Part shown: positions 42,809-51,443 of the stretch, piece by piece
How the letters are laid out: every line of letters begins with the position of its first letter
Numbering within the stretch: position 1 is the stretch's first letter
Assembly: GCF_000223985.1 (NCBI RefSeq)
Contig: NZ_AFWV01000004.1
Span: forward strand, 248,001 to 312,000
Length of the DNA: 64,000 nt
From: Thiocapsa marina 5811
GTDB lineage: Bacteria > Pseudomonadota > Gammaproteobacteria > Chromatiales > Chromatiaceae
Reading direction: 5' to 3'
Position numbers and translations under genes: made by a program
The notes under the pieces: generated by a model
Databases searched by the model: none
What the model saw: the letters and a program-made list of their open reading frames with translations, nothing else
Told to the model about the DNA's origin: nothing

Positions 42809-44047
42809 ATGTCTCTCTCGCGTCCATCAAACCACCATCTCTCGTTCCCGGTCATCCTGCTGGTGATCGGCGCGCTCGTCGGCTGCGATTCCGAGCCACC
42901 GTCTCCCGAGACGGCAGCCGAGTCCCCGGCACAACGGCTTCCCTTCAATGCGATCGTCTTCGACGCCCTTGCCGACGATATCGACGGAAATGGGTTGCTT
43001 GATCTGGCCTTCACATCGCATCACTCGAGTTACACCCAGGTCTTCCTTCAGACGACCCCGCGCGTCTTCGTGCCCGGCCCCAAGGTCGAGGAGGTCGGGT
43101 TCCATCCCGGCGACCTCATGCGCCTGCCCGGGGATGATCCGCGTCTCTATCTCATGAATGCGGAGGGGGTGAATGCGCTGCGTGTCTTCGAGCCCGGACC
43201 CGACGGCGCGTTGGGGCTGGTCGCGCAGATGAATGCGCCGGCACCTCGTGTCGCTGCGCTGTTTCGTTGGCCGGACGCGGGTCTCGGGCTCGCCGTTGGA
43301 CCGTTTGCACAGAGCAGGCTCATGCTGATCAAGGACTTCCAGCCTGCAACGGCCGAGCGCGGCCTCGCCTATGGGCTTCCCTTGGCCTCTCAGCTGTCGC
43401 AGGTGCATCAGATCGCCGCCGCGGACCTCGACGGCGACGGCAGCGACGAGATCCTCTTCCCCGAGCCGAGGTCGCATAGCCTCTACGTGGTGCGTGCTCC
43501 GGCCGGCGACGAGGAGCCGGCGACCGAGGTCCTCTGGGCGTTCGAGCCGGGCGGGATGCCTCGACATCTCACGATTGCAGACGTCGACGGCAACGGCGCC
43601 CCGGATCTGTTGGTGCCGGACGAGGTCGCGACGCCTTCACGGGGCGCTCAGGTGCATGTCCTCCTGAACGACGGTGCCGGGCAACTGACGCCCGCGTCGA
43701 TCCCGTTTCCGTCGATCGAAGAGAATCCAAAAGGTATCAAAGGGATCCGCTCGATTGCCTTCGGGCGAGATCAGGACGGGTCGGGTGTTCTCTTGGCATC
43801 CGCGGAGACCCATCTGGCGTTGTTGCGAATTCCGCAAGGTTGGTCGGGTGAGCCGCTCGAGTCTCGTGTTCGGCCGTTTGCGTCGATTGGAGCCATCCGT
43901 AGGATGCTGCTCGTCGATCTGGACGGTGACGGCGCGCTCGATGCGGTGCTCGGACGTACCGGCGGATCCGAGTCCGGGCAGATATTTTACGGACCACTCC
44001 GGGAGACGTTCGACTCGATGACCGCAGCCGGGATATCGATCGATTGA
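42809..44047 (+). CDS. Lipoprotein with FG-GAP/VCBS repeats
   Basis: 412 residues from the ATG at 42809. A lipoprotein signal peptide ends in the lipobox LVGC (about residues 23-26). Four calcium-binding-type repeats are visible: DDIDGNGLLDLAF, AADLDGDGSDEILFP, DVDGNGAPDLLVP and LVDLDGDGALDAVLG, as in FG-GAP beta-propellers. It is probably anchored in the outer membrane and binds ligands or substrates at the surface. It precedes a periplasmic parvulin and a small exported protein on the same strand, so these three may be one transcript. Confidence 0.82.
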   Translation: MSLSRPSNHHLSFPVILLVIGALVGCDSEPPSPETAAESPAQRLPFNAIVFDALADDIDGNGLLDLAFTSHHSSYTQVFLQTTPRVFVPGPKVEEVGFHPGDLMRLPGDDPRLYLMNAEGVNALRVFEPGPDGALGLVAQMNAPAPRVAALFRWPDAGLGLAVGPFAQSRLMLIKDFQPATAERGLAYGLPLASQLSQVHQIAAADLDGDGSDEILFPEPRSHSLYVVRAPAGDEEPATEVLWAFEPGGMPRHLTIADVDGNGAPDLLVPDEVATPSRGAQVHVLLNDGAGQLTPASIPFPSIEENPKGIKGIRSIAFGRDQDGSGVLLASAETHLALLRIPQGWSGEPLESRVRPFASIGAIRRMLLVDLDGDGALDAVLGRTGGSESGQIFYGPLRETFDSMTAAGISID

Positions 44048-44161
44048 GGCCATCTGAAGGCCCCAAACCGATGCCCACAGCATGCGATGCCCGCAGGTCG
44101 CCTCGAATGCTCCGGGCCGCCTCGTCGACCTTGTCCTAATCAATTTGCTATCGGAGTTCTT

Positions 44162-45076
44162 ATGCGATTTCTGTCTTACACGGTCGTCTTCTGTGCTTGC
44201 CTGCTGATCGGGTCGAGTTTTGCCTATGCAGAGCCTGTCGCCGGGGCCTCCGAGGGGGATGATGCCCCGGTCGCGATGGCCCGCGTGGGTGAGCATGAGA
44301 TTACCGTCGAGCAGTTCATGCAGTTCCTGACCAAGAATCCCGGGCGCGTCCAGGAGGCGACGACGCCCGAGGGCAAGGGCAAGCTCCTGCGCACGCTGGT
44401 GGAGGTCGAGCTGGTGCGCCAAGCGATGCTCGATGCGGGCTCGATCTCCGAGACCTCGACGCCCGAAGAGCAGAAGATCGCGTTGGCCCAGCTTGCCGCG
44501 GCGAAGTTCCCCTTGCCTCCGGCCCCGGACGAGGACGCCTTGCGTGAGTACTACGAGCACAATAAGGATCTCTTCGGGATTCCTGCATCCGTCAGGCTGA
44601 GTCAGATCCAGCTTCGCGTACCGGAGGGTGCGAGCGAGGAGGAGAAAGCGGCCGTGCGTGCACGTGCCGAGGCCGTCCTGGAGCGGCTCGAGGCGGGCGA
44701 GTCGTTCGCGGAGCTGGCATCCTCGCTGACCGAAAACCCCCGCGCGAAGGGGACCGACGGCGACCTCGGGTTCGTTTGGCGCGACGGGCATGAATGGCTC
44801 GAGTCCGCACTCGAGGGCGTCGAGGTCGGTCAGCATACCGCGGTGCTGGAGTCTCCGGTCGGATTCGACATCCTCATGCTGACCGACGAGCGCGAGGCGG
44901 TCATCACGCCGTTCGAGCAGGCCCGCGACAGCGTGGTTCAGCGTATCCAGGCCGAGGGACAGGAGAAGGCCAGGCAGGCCTATGTCGCTTCCCTTGCCAA
45001 GTCGGCGAAGGTCGAGCTGCTCGTCGATGATCTCAAGACGGCCTACCCGAACGGTCTTTTCGAGACATCAGAGTGA
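44162..45076 (+). CDS. Periplasmic parvulin-type peptidyl-prolyl isomerase
   Basis: 304 residues from the ATG at 44162. The signal peptide is FLSYTVVFCACLLIGSSFAYA. An N-terminal chaperone-like helical part (about 40-140) precedes the PpiC domain (about 155-260): ASVRLSQIQLRVPEGA, GESFAELASSLTENPRA, GTDGDLGFVWRDG and VLESPVGFDILMLTDERE. The layout matches PrsA/SurA/EpsD-like foldases. EpsD-type isomerases occur in exopolysaccharide loci, and that context fits here. It would help fold exported or outer-membrane proteins. Confidence 0.85.
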   Translation: MRFLSYTVVFCACLLIGSSFAYAEPVAGASEGDDAPVAMARVGEHEITVEQFMQFLTKNPGRVQEATTPEGKGKLLRTLVEVELVRQAMLDAGSISETSTPEEQKIALAQLAAAKFPLPPAPDEDALREYYEHNKDLFGIPASVRLSQIQLRVPEGASEEEKAAVRARAEAVLERLEAGESFAELASSLTENPRAKGTDGDLGFVWRDGHEWLESALEGVEVGQHTAVLESPVGFDILMLTDEREAVITPFEQARDSVVQRIQAEGQEKARQAYVASLAKSAKVELLVDDLKTAYPNGLFETSE

Positions 45077-45173
45077 TGCCTGTGCCCCTCGCCAAAACGC
45101 GGTCTTCGGGCGAGGTATCGCGGGGAGGCGCGAATCGACGGCGCATCTCCACCTTGAAAACGAGAAATTCTTA

Positions 45174-45584
45174 ATGGATATCAAGACACTGTTGCTTCTC
45201 ATGGCGGCCCTCCTGGTCCCGATCGCACCCGCGAGCGTGTTGTCGGGCGAGCAGCCCGATCGCGCGCGTCTGGACGAGCGGGTCGCGGCCTATTGGGATG
45301 CGATTCGGATTCGCGATCTCGCCACCGCCTATGCCCTCGAGCTTGGCTCGGTGGACGGAACCCTGACCGCGGATGCGTTTCGTCGGCGTTCCGATAAGAA
45401 TGTCTGGGATCTGGTCGAGTACAAGATCACGACGGTCGAGATCGATGGCGAGGAGGCGCGGCTTGAGCTCGACACGGTCGTGAGGGCCCCCCAGATCGCG
45501 AAGCCTTTGAAGCGGTCCCGCGCGGACCGCTGGGTGTTTTCCAAAGGTGATTGGTATCGCGCGCCCGCAGCTCCTACTCGTTAG
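45174..45584 (+). CDS. Small exported protein of unknown function
   Basis: 136 residues from the ATG at 45174. The signal peptide is KTLLLLMAALLVPIAPASVL. The rest (RVAAYWDAIRIRDLATAYAL, VWDLVEYKITTVEIDGEEAR, DRWVFSKGDWYR) suggests a compact NTF2-like alpha+beta domain, with an early helix pair and a final sheet. I do not recognise a specific family. It follows the parvulin gene by 97 bp and is probably periplasmic. Confidence 0.6.
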   Translation: MDIKTLLLLMAALLVPIAPASVLSGEQPDRARLDERVAAYWDAIRIRDLATAYALELGSVDGTLTADAFRRRSDKNVWDLVEYKITTVEIDGEEARLELDTVVRAPQIAKPLKRSRADRWVFSKGDWYRAPAAPTR

Positions 45585-45608
45585 TGGATCGATAAGATCC
45601 CGTTGGCT

Positions 45609-47057
45609 ATGGATACCTGGTCGGTCGGGGTGCTCCCGCAGGACGCTCTCGGCGATGTTCTTTTGCTGGGTTCGGATCGGACGGAGACGGCATCCGTTCT
45701 GACGGCGCTCGGCTATCGCATCTCGGCATGCGGCTCGACTCGGGTCGGGCCGTCGGAAACGACGGCTGGTCCCGGGGAGGGCGATCCAATTCGTTCCGGC
45801 GAGTCGGCCGACCCGCCTCGCCTTACGGATGTCGCTCTGATCGGACACCGGCTTTCCGATCCGCCGCTGGCGCTGTTCAACGGCTTGCGCGAGCGGCTTG
45901 CCCCCGGCGGCCGCCTGACCCTCGTCTTGTCTCGGCAATCCGGCGAGGATCCGGAGTCGCCTGCTTACGCGCGCCGGCTCGGCTATCTGGAAGCGATCGG
46001 GGCACGCTGCGGTTTCCTGTTCCAGAGTGAGCCACAGGGGACGTCGCGTCGGGATTCGGCTCGGACGGGATGTCTGTCGTTCGTGCGAGCCGACCGAGAC
46101 CCTCGTTGGCGCGTCAGGGTCTTGCATGAGAGCGATGTTCCCCGGTTCGTCGGTCTCTTCAAGACCGCCTTCAATCAGGACATCGATATCGCACTCTGGC
46201 GTTGGAAATACGGGGACGGACGCGGCGACGCCATCATCGCGGAGACCGGCGGGCGTTTGGTCGCGCACTACGGCTGCACGCGTCGGCGGGTTCGGTTCTT
46301 CGCCGAGCCGACCATCGCGCTTCAAATCTGCGATGTCATGGTCGATCCAGGCGAGCGCGGCATCATGACCAAATCCGGCGCCATGTTCCTCACCGCGGCG
46401 ACCTTCGCCGAGATTTTTTTCGGACTGCAGGAGATTCCGCTCGGGTACGGATTCCCGAGCCGACGTGCGGAGCGTCTCGCCAAGACACTCGGTCTCTATG
46501 CGGAGGTCGGGCGCTTGATGGAGGTGCGCTGGCCGGCCGGCGACACGCGCGCCCGTCTCGCGAGTCGCGTGCGCCATCTCGATCCCGAACAGGCCGGGGA
46601 TCGCCGCGCCGTGGAGCGCCTCTGGTCGGCGATGGCCAGGGATTTCGAGGACGGGATCCTCGCGATCCGGGATTGGTCCTACATCGCCTATCGTTATGCC
46701 CAACATCCGCTGAACCACTACGAGCTCTTGCTGGTGACGTCGCGTCTGACCGTTCGCCCGCTCGGACTTCTAGTTCTGCGCAAGGGGAAGGATGCGGTCG
46801 AGCTCGTCGATCTCGTCGCGCCTCGCTCCAATCTTCCGGTCCTTGTCGATCAGGCCCGTCGGTTGACCGCGCTCTGGGGACTGCCGTCGGTCTTCTGTTG
46901 GATCACACAGCAGCACGTCGCGGCTCTCGGCGGTCCGGACGGCGAGGTCAAGGACCTGGACATCAGTATTCCGACGAGTGTTTGGGTCGACGGACCGGCG
47001 CCCGAGCGGCTTCGGGACCGCTGGTGGTTGATGTCCGGCGACACCGATTTCCATTAG
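45609..47057 (+). CDS. GNAT-type acetyltransferase with methyltransferase-like N-terminal segment
   Basis: 482 residues from the ATG at 45609. The C-terminal two thirds (about 155-480) are a GNAT-like protein: VRVLHESDVPRFVGLFKTAF, a VAHYGCTRRRVRF strand, and ICDVMVDPGERGIMTKSGAM resembling the acetyl-CoA-binding beta-bulge region. The N-terminal 150 residues hold a Rossmann-like piece with GDVLLLGSDRTETASVLTAL and ERLAPGGRLTLVLSRQ, the late part of a class I methyltransferase without a good motif I. Such GNAT proteins occur in exopolysaccharide and PEP-CTERM loci and acylate sugars or peptides. The partner gene downstream is a PIG-L deacetylase fusion, so acetyl removal and addition may be paired. 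Confidence 0.65.
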   Translation: MDTWSVGVLPQDALGDVLLLGSDRTETASVLTALGYRISACGSTRVGPSETTAGPGEGDPIRSGESADPPRLTDVALIGHRLSDPPLALFNGLRERLAPGGRLTLVLSRQSGEDPESPAYARRLGYLEAIGARCGFLFQSEPQGTSRRDSARTGCLSFVRADRDPRWRVRVLHESDVPRFVGLFKTAFNQDIDIALWRWKYGDGRGDAIIAETGGRLVAHYGCTRRRVRFFAEPTIALQICDVMVDPGERGIMTKSGAMFLTAATFAEIFFGLQEIPLGYGFPSRRAERLAKTLGLYAEVGRLMEVRWPAGDTRARLASRVRHLDPEQAGDRRAVERLWSAMARDFEDGILAIRDWSYIAYRYAQHPLNHYELLLVTSRLTVRPLGLLVLRKGKDAVELVDLVAPRSNLPVLVDQARRLTALWGLPSVFCWITQQHVAALGGPDGEVKDLDISIPTSVWVDGPAPERLRDRWWLMSGDTDFH

Positions 47058-47091
47058 GCGGCATCCGAGAAACATCGGGGATACGCCAGTC

Positions 47092-48633
47092 ATGAGCTTC
47101 GTCGAGCAGCATTTCGTTCCCTATCGTGCCGAGCAGTCGCTTGGGCCCGGGCGCGCATTGGTCTTCGCGCCCCATCCGGACGACGAGGTCCTCGGGTGCG
47201 GGGGGGCGATCATGCGACACGTCGCCGCCGGCGATCCGCTCGCGGTCGTGATCGTCACGGACGGCGGTGCGGCGAGCGGTGCCGGGAGCGAATATGCACG
47301 GGTTCGCGAGCAGGAGTCGCGGTGTGCCGCGGAGATCCTCGGCTATGGCGAGCCATTGTGCTGGAGGATGCCGGATCGCGGGATCGCCTACGGAGAGGCC
47401 CTGATCGAGCGGATGATGGATGCGATCCGCGAGCAGCAGGCCGACCTGGTCTACGTGCCCTCCTGGTGGGAGATGCACCCGGATCACTACGCGGTCGCCT
47501 TGGCGGGCGCGGAGGCCGTGCGGCGCAGCGAGGGCGACATCGCCTTGGTGATGTACGAGGTCGGAGTCCCCCTGCACCCGAATCGTTTGCTGGACATCAC
47601 CGACCTTGTGCAGCGCAAACAGGCGGCGGTCGATTGTTTTGCGAGTCAGTTGGCGCAGCAGGACTACGGACGACACATCGGTGCCCTGAACGTCTATCGA
47701 ACCTACACCCTGCCCGCCACCGTGCTCGCGGCGGAGGCCTATCGGATCGTTCGGGGCGATGCGCTTCGGCTGGATCCCTCGCTGGCGGTGCGCCCGGGGG
47801 TCTACTACACGCAACGCCAAGCGGAGGCCGTTGCGCCGCCTTTGGTGTCGGCGATCCTGCTGGGTGCCGACCGCGCACACGGACGCGAGGCGCTCGACTC
47901 GGTGTTTCACCAGACCTATCCGAACCTGGAGGTGGTCGCTCTCGCGGAGCGCACCGATGCGGCTCGATCACTTCCGCAACCCCCGGAAGGGGGTGCACGC
48001 TTTCCGGTTCGATGGGTCGAGTGCGATCCGAGCACGCCGCGCGGAGCGACAGCGAATACGGGGATGGCGCAGGCCACCGGGACCTATCTGCTCATCCTGG
48101 ACGAGGCGACCCTGCTCGACCCGGATCATGTCGCGTCCTTGATGACGTGGCTCTGTCTCGACGGGCAGGCGCACTTGGCGCGGTCCGGCGCGATACTCGA
48201 GGAGTTCCTCGACGGACGGCTGATGCGCCGAGTGGAGCTGAGCGGGGATCCCGATCCAGCCCGGATCGATTCCGGGCAGGTGTACCCGCTTGCGAGCCTC
48301 CTGTTCGAGCGCGCCTTGTTTCTCGACGGGTGTCGGTTCGACGATGCCGCGTCCGACGACACGGACTTTCTGAAAGGCATCCTGGCTAGCGCCGATCCGC
48401 TGCCTGTCGATCGAAAAAGCGTCAGGCGCCGACATCGCCTATCACCCGGTGTGCCTTATGCTCAGCCGCAGCGGGGATCGTCGGATCCGCTCGGCGAGGA
48501 TCGGGACCCTGCGTCTCGGGTCGACGCGCGGATCCAGGCGCTGGAACATGAGGTGGAAGCGTTGCGACGCTCTAGCTCCTGGCGGGTGACGGCCCCGATG
48601 CGCGCCTTCTCGCGGCTCCTGCGGCGGCTTTGA
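47092..48633 (+). CDS. PIG-L/LmbE deacetylase fused to a GT2-like domain and coiled coil
   Basis: 513 residues. N-terminal PIG-L deacetylase: LVFAPHPDDEVLGCGGAIMR carries the zinc-binding HPDD motif (about 24-43), with VYVPSWWEMHPDHYAVALAG providing the later zinc His. Residues ~240-440 resemble a GT2 domain: PLVSAILLGADRAHGREALD and DSVFHQTYPNLEVVALAERT. The metal site is degraded (LLILDEATLLDPDHVASLM). The C-terminus is a short coiled coil, ARIQALEHEVEALRRS-like, followed by a basic tail. The deacetylase would free an amine on an N-acetylated sugar; the GT2 part may be a sugar-binding partner or an active transferase. It ends 17 bp before the convergent ABC transporter. Confidence 0.78.
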   Translation: MSFVEQHFVPYRAEQSLGPGRALVFAPHPDDEVLGCGGAIMRHVAAGDPLAVVIVTDGGAASGAGSEYARVREQESRCAAEILGYGEPLCWRMPDRGIAYGEALIERMMDAIREQQADLVYVPSWWEMHPDHYAVALAGAEAVRRSEGDIALVMYEVGVPLHPNRLLDITDLVQRKQAAVDCFASQLAQQDYGRHIGALNVYRTYTLPATVLAAEAYRIVRGDALRLDPSLAVRPGVYYTQRQAEAVAPPLVSAILLGADRAHGREALDSVFHQTYPNLEVVALAERTDAARSLPQPPEGGARFPVRWVECDPSTPRGATANTGMAQATGTYLLILDEATLLDPDHVASLMTWLCLDGQAHLARSGAILEEFLDGRLMRRVELSGDPDPARIDSGQVYPLASLLFERALFLDGCRFDDAASDDTDFLKGILASADPLPVDRKSVRRRHRLSPGVPYAQPQRGSSDPLGEDRDPASRVDARIQALEHEVEALRRSSSWRVTAPMRAFSRLLRRL

Positions 48634-48650
48634 GGATCTAGGTTGAAACG

Positions 48651-50573
48651 TCAGCGCTGACCGCCGTAGAGCGTAGCGTAGTGCCCGACCTCGTCGATTA
48701 GATCCTCGTGACGCCCTTCCTGACTGATACGTCCCTGCTCCATGACGACCACGCGGTCGGCTTGGAGCACCGCGGTCAAGCGGTGGGCGATGATGATGGT
48801 GGTGCGACCGGCCAGGAATCCGGTCATGGCCCGATGCAGGCGCTCTTCCGTTCCGGTATCGAGTGCCGAGGTCGCCTCGTCGAGAATCACGACCTTGGGA
48901 TCGGCCAACACCATCCGCGCGACCGCCAGGCGCTGGCGTTGGCCCCCGGACAGCCGCACGCCGTCCCGACCGAGTACGGCATCGAGACCTCCGCTTAACC
49001 CTTCCACCACATCCTTGAGCTGGGCGATCTCGAGTGCATGCCAGAGACGCGCGTCGGGGATGTCGCGCCCGAGGGTCAGGTTCATGCGCAGGCTGTCGTT
49101 GAAGAGCGACGGGTCCTGCAGGACCGTGGCGACATGGTCTCTGACGACGTCCAATCCGATGTCCTCGACCGGGACCCCATCGAAGAGGATGCGGCCGTGA
49201 CGGATCGGGTAGAGCCCGAGGATCACCTGTACCAGGGTCGTCTTGCCGGCGCCGCTCGCGCCGACCACCGCGACCTTCTCGCCCGCCGCAATGCTCAACG
49301 TCACCCCGTTCAACACGGGTTCTCCGCCGCCGTAGTCGAAGCGCACGTCACTCAGATCGATTGCGACCGTCTCCTTGCCGACAAAGGGGTCTGTCCGATG
49401 GGGATACTTGGGTTCCAGACCCATCCCGAGCAATCGATTGATGCGCTCCAGTGCGGCCTGAGCACTGTGATAGTCGTACTGGACGTCGAGCATCGTCTGC
49501 AGGGGGTTCATCATGAACCATAGATACGCAAAGACGGCCAGCATTTGACCGATCGACAGATCCGAGAAGACCACCATGAGCATGGCCGCCACGCGGAAGA
49601 CATCGAAACCGACGATGAAGATCAGGAACGACAGCCGGTTGGCGGCGTCCGCCTTCCATCGGTACTCGAACGAGGTGTCGCGAATCCGGCGCGCACTCGC
49701 GACGCTGCGCCCCACGTAGAAGCCTTCCCGATTGCTGGCGCGAATCTGCCGAATCGCGTCGAGCGTCTCGGAGATCGACTCCTGAAACCCCTGAAAAGCA
49801 CGGTTTTCCTGCCGTTTCAACGCCTTTACGCGACGCCCGAACCGGGTCGTAATGTAGATGACGACGGGGTTGAGCAGAAGGATGAAGAGCCCGAGCTGCC
49901 AATGCATCCAGAGCAGGACGGCGGCGGTGCCGAGGATCGTGAGTGTGGCGACCAGGAAGCGGCTGACCGCGGACGATACCAGGTCATCGATCGCGTTCAT
50001 GTCCGTTACGAGATGAGAGGCTACCGTGCCCCCGGCGAGGGTCTCGTACTCGGCCATCGAGACGCGTTCGAGCCGATGCAACAGATCGCCGCGCATGCGG
50101 AAGACGACATCCTGGGCGATGCGGCCGAAGAGACGTGTCTCGACGATGCTCAGTCCGACGTTCGCGAATCTCAGCACAAGCGTTGCGATTAAGGCCGCGA
50201 GCAGATACCACATGGGGCCTAGCCAGCTCGCGGGCGAGATGTGGTCGATGAAGGCGACCATGGCCCCGGGGTCGTCGAGCAGGACCTCGTCGACCATCAG
50301 CGACAGGATCAAGGGTATCGGAATCGCCGCGAGCGCGGCCAGGATGGCCACGAGGTTCGCGAGGATGAGCTCGCGGCGATGGCGCAGCACCATGTCGGCC
50401 AAGACACGCCAATCGTAACGGCTCGGCGCCTCGTCGGTCGGCCGGGCGTACGATCGTCCGCCGGAGTGACCCGCGGCTTGATCCTCGGCGTGACCGAGAG
50501 GTCGATCGGCGGACGAGGTCATCGGCGGGGTCTCGGGAGCGGGCCGGGGTGTCGGCGCCGGAGCGGGGTGCAT
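48651..50573 (-). CDS. ABC transporter, fused membrane and ATPase domains (MsbA-type)
   Basis: 640 residues from the ATG at 50573; an ATG at 50522 is an alternative. A Pro-rich N-terminal extension (about 1-45) precedes six membrane helices (about 60-345). The ATPase domain (390-635) has Walker A VVGASGAGKTTLVQVIL, signature LSGGQRQRLAVAR, Walker B VVILDEATSALDTGTE and IIIAHRLTAV. It forms a homodimer exporter in the inner membrane by family inference. It is the last gene of the minus-strand megasynthase cluster, 15 bp after the previous stop, and is the likely exporter of the cluster's lipid or glycolipid product. Confidence 0.9.
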   Translation of the reverse strand: MHPAPAPTPRPAPETPPMTSSADRPLGHAEDQAAGHSGGRSYARPTDEAPSRYDWRVLADMVLRHRRELILANLVAILAALAAIPIPLILSLMVDEVLLDDPGAMVAFIDHISPASWLGPMWYLLAALIATLVLRFANVGLSIVETRLFGRIAQDVVFRMRGDLLHRLERVSMAEYETLAGGTVASHLVTDMNAIDDLVSSAVSRFLVATLTILGTAAVLLWMHWQLGLFILLLNPVVIYITTRFGRRVKALKRQENRAFQGFQESISETLDAIRQIRASNREGFYVGRSVASARRIRDTSFEYRWKADAANRLSFLIFIVGFDVFRVAAMLMVVFSDLSIGQMLAVFAYLWFMMNPLQTMLDVQYDYHSAQAALERINRLLGMGLEPKYPHRTDPFVGKETVAIDLSDVRFDYGGGEPVLNGVTLSIAAGEKVAVVGASGAGKTTLVQVILGLYPIRHGRILFDGVPVEDIGLDVVRDHVATVLQDPSLFNDSLRMNLTLGRDIPDARLWHALEIAQLKDVVEGLSGGLDAVLGRDGVRLSGGQRQRLAVARMVLADPKVVILDEATSALDTGTEERLHRAMTGFLAGRTTIIIAHRLTAVLQADRVVVMEQGRISQEGRHEDLIDEVGHYATLYGGQR

Positions 50574-50588
50574 CGAGCGTATCTCATC

Positions 50589-51443
50589 TCAGCTTGATCG
50601 TGCGTCATCTGTCGTGGAACCCGTCTCGATTCGGAAGATCGGCGCAGCGACGAAGCCGATGTTTTGAAACATCCGGCAACGGTAATCGAGGGCGATCTCC
50701 GAGGGTCTCTCCATCCAGAGGGTCCGCAGGATTCCCTGCTCGGAATCGGGTGCCTCGGGGGTGGGGGGAATCTCGAGAGCCGCGGCAAAGAGGTCGCGAC
50801 AAAACGCGGTCCGACCGATCCATGTGCCCCCGTTGAGGTAATGGAAATCGCCCGGCTGTCCGGCGGCCATCGCGCGCTCGAAACGCTTGAACCGCGGCAG
50901 CGGGGGCCAGCTCAGACGATCCGCCCCGAAGACGATATCGGTCTCGAAGTGGCCCTCGAACCGATCCACGAGGATCTCGGGGTTGCCGAGGATCAGGGCG
51001 TCGCGCGAGTCGGCATAGAGGACGTACGGGGTCTCGATGGTGTCGAGCAAGGCGCAAATCGCCCGCGGTTTGTCGCGCGCGTTGACCCAATCGCGAATCC
51101 CTTGTCCGCCGACCCGATAGGGGACGCCCAAATGCTCGAGCCCCCGTTCGAGCAGCCCCATCGCCTGCGCGCCGTTGTTGCAGGTGATGACGCTGACCCG
51201 CGCGGACGGGCCGATCGTTGCCGGTGCCGAACGGAAGAAGGCATCGCGGATCGGAGGCCAATGGGGGTGGTTGCGATGGTGGCCATGTGCGTGGACCACC
51301 AAGGGCTCGGTGCCGAGCTGCTCGTTGACGAGCCGCAGCCCGGCCGGGTGTGCGGGCGCCCGATCCGTCGAGGGTGGATCCACCGCTAGCGCTCTTGTAA
51401 GCACCGCATCCGCAGACATCGGTGCCGATGCCTTCTTAGACAT
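50589..51443 (-). CDS. Glycosyltransferase of the PLOD/collagen-galactosyltransferase type
   Basis: 284 residues from the ATG at 51443, overlapping the megasynthase stop by 8 bp. ARVSVITCNNGAQAMGLLER is a first GT-A strand, and YVLYADSRDALILGNPEILV holds a DxxD metal-type site. DFHYLNGGTWIGRTAFCRDL and IALDYRCRMFQNIGF match the LNGGxxIG and D-(Q/C)-x-F blocks of lysyl-hydroxylase/procollagen glycosyltransferases and their bacterial relatives. Donor and acceptor are unknown. Position between megasynthase and exporter suggests it glycosylates the lipid product. Confidence 0.65.
   Translation of the reverse strand: MSKKASAPMSADAVLTRALAVDPPSTDRAPAHPAGLRLVNEQLGTEPLVVHAHGHHRNHPHWPPIRDAFFRSAPATIGPSARVSVITCNNGAQAMGLLERGLEHLGVPYRVGGQGIRDWVNARDKPRAICALLDTIETPYVLYADSRDALILGNPEILVDRFEGHFETDIVFGADRLSWPPLPRFKRFERAMAAGQPGDFHYLNGGTWIGRTAFCRDLFAAALEIPPTPEAPDSEQGILRTLWMERPSEIALDYRCRMFQNIGFVAAPIFRIETGSTTDDARSS

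Noticed and set aside
45171-46718. A 515-codon minus-strand open frame
   Set aside because: Antisense to the small exported protein and GNAT genes; no family motif and no ribosome site.
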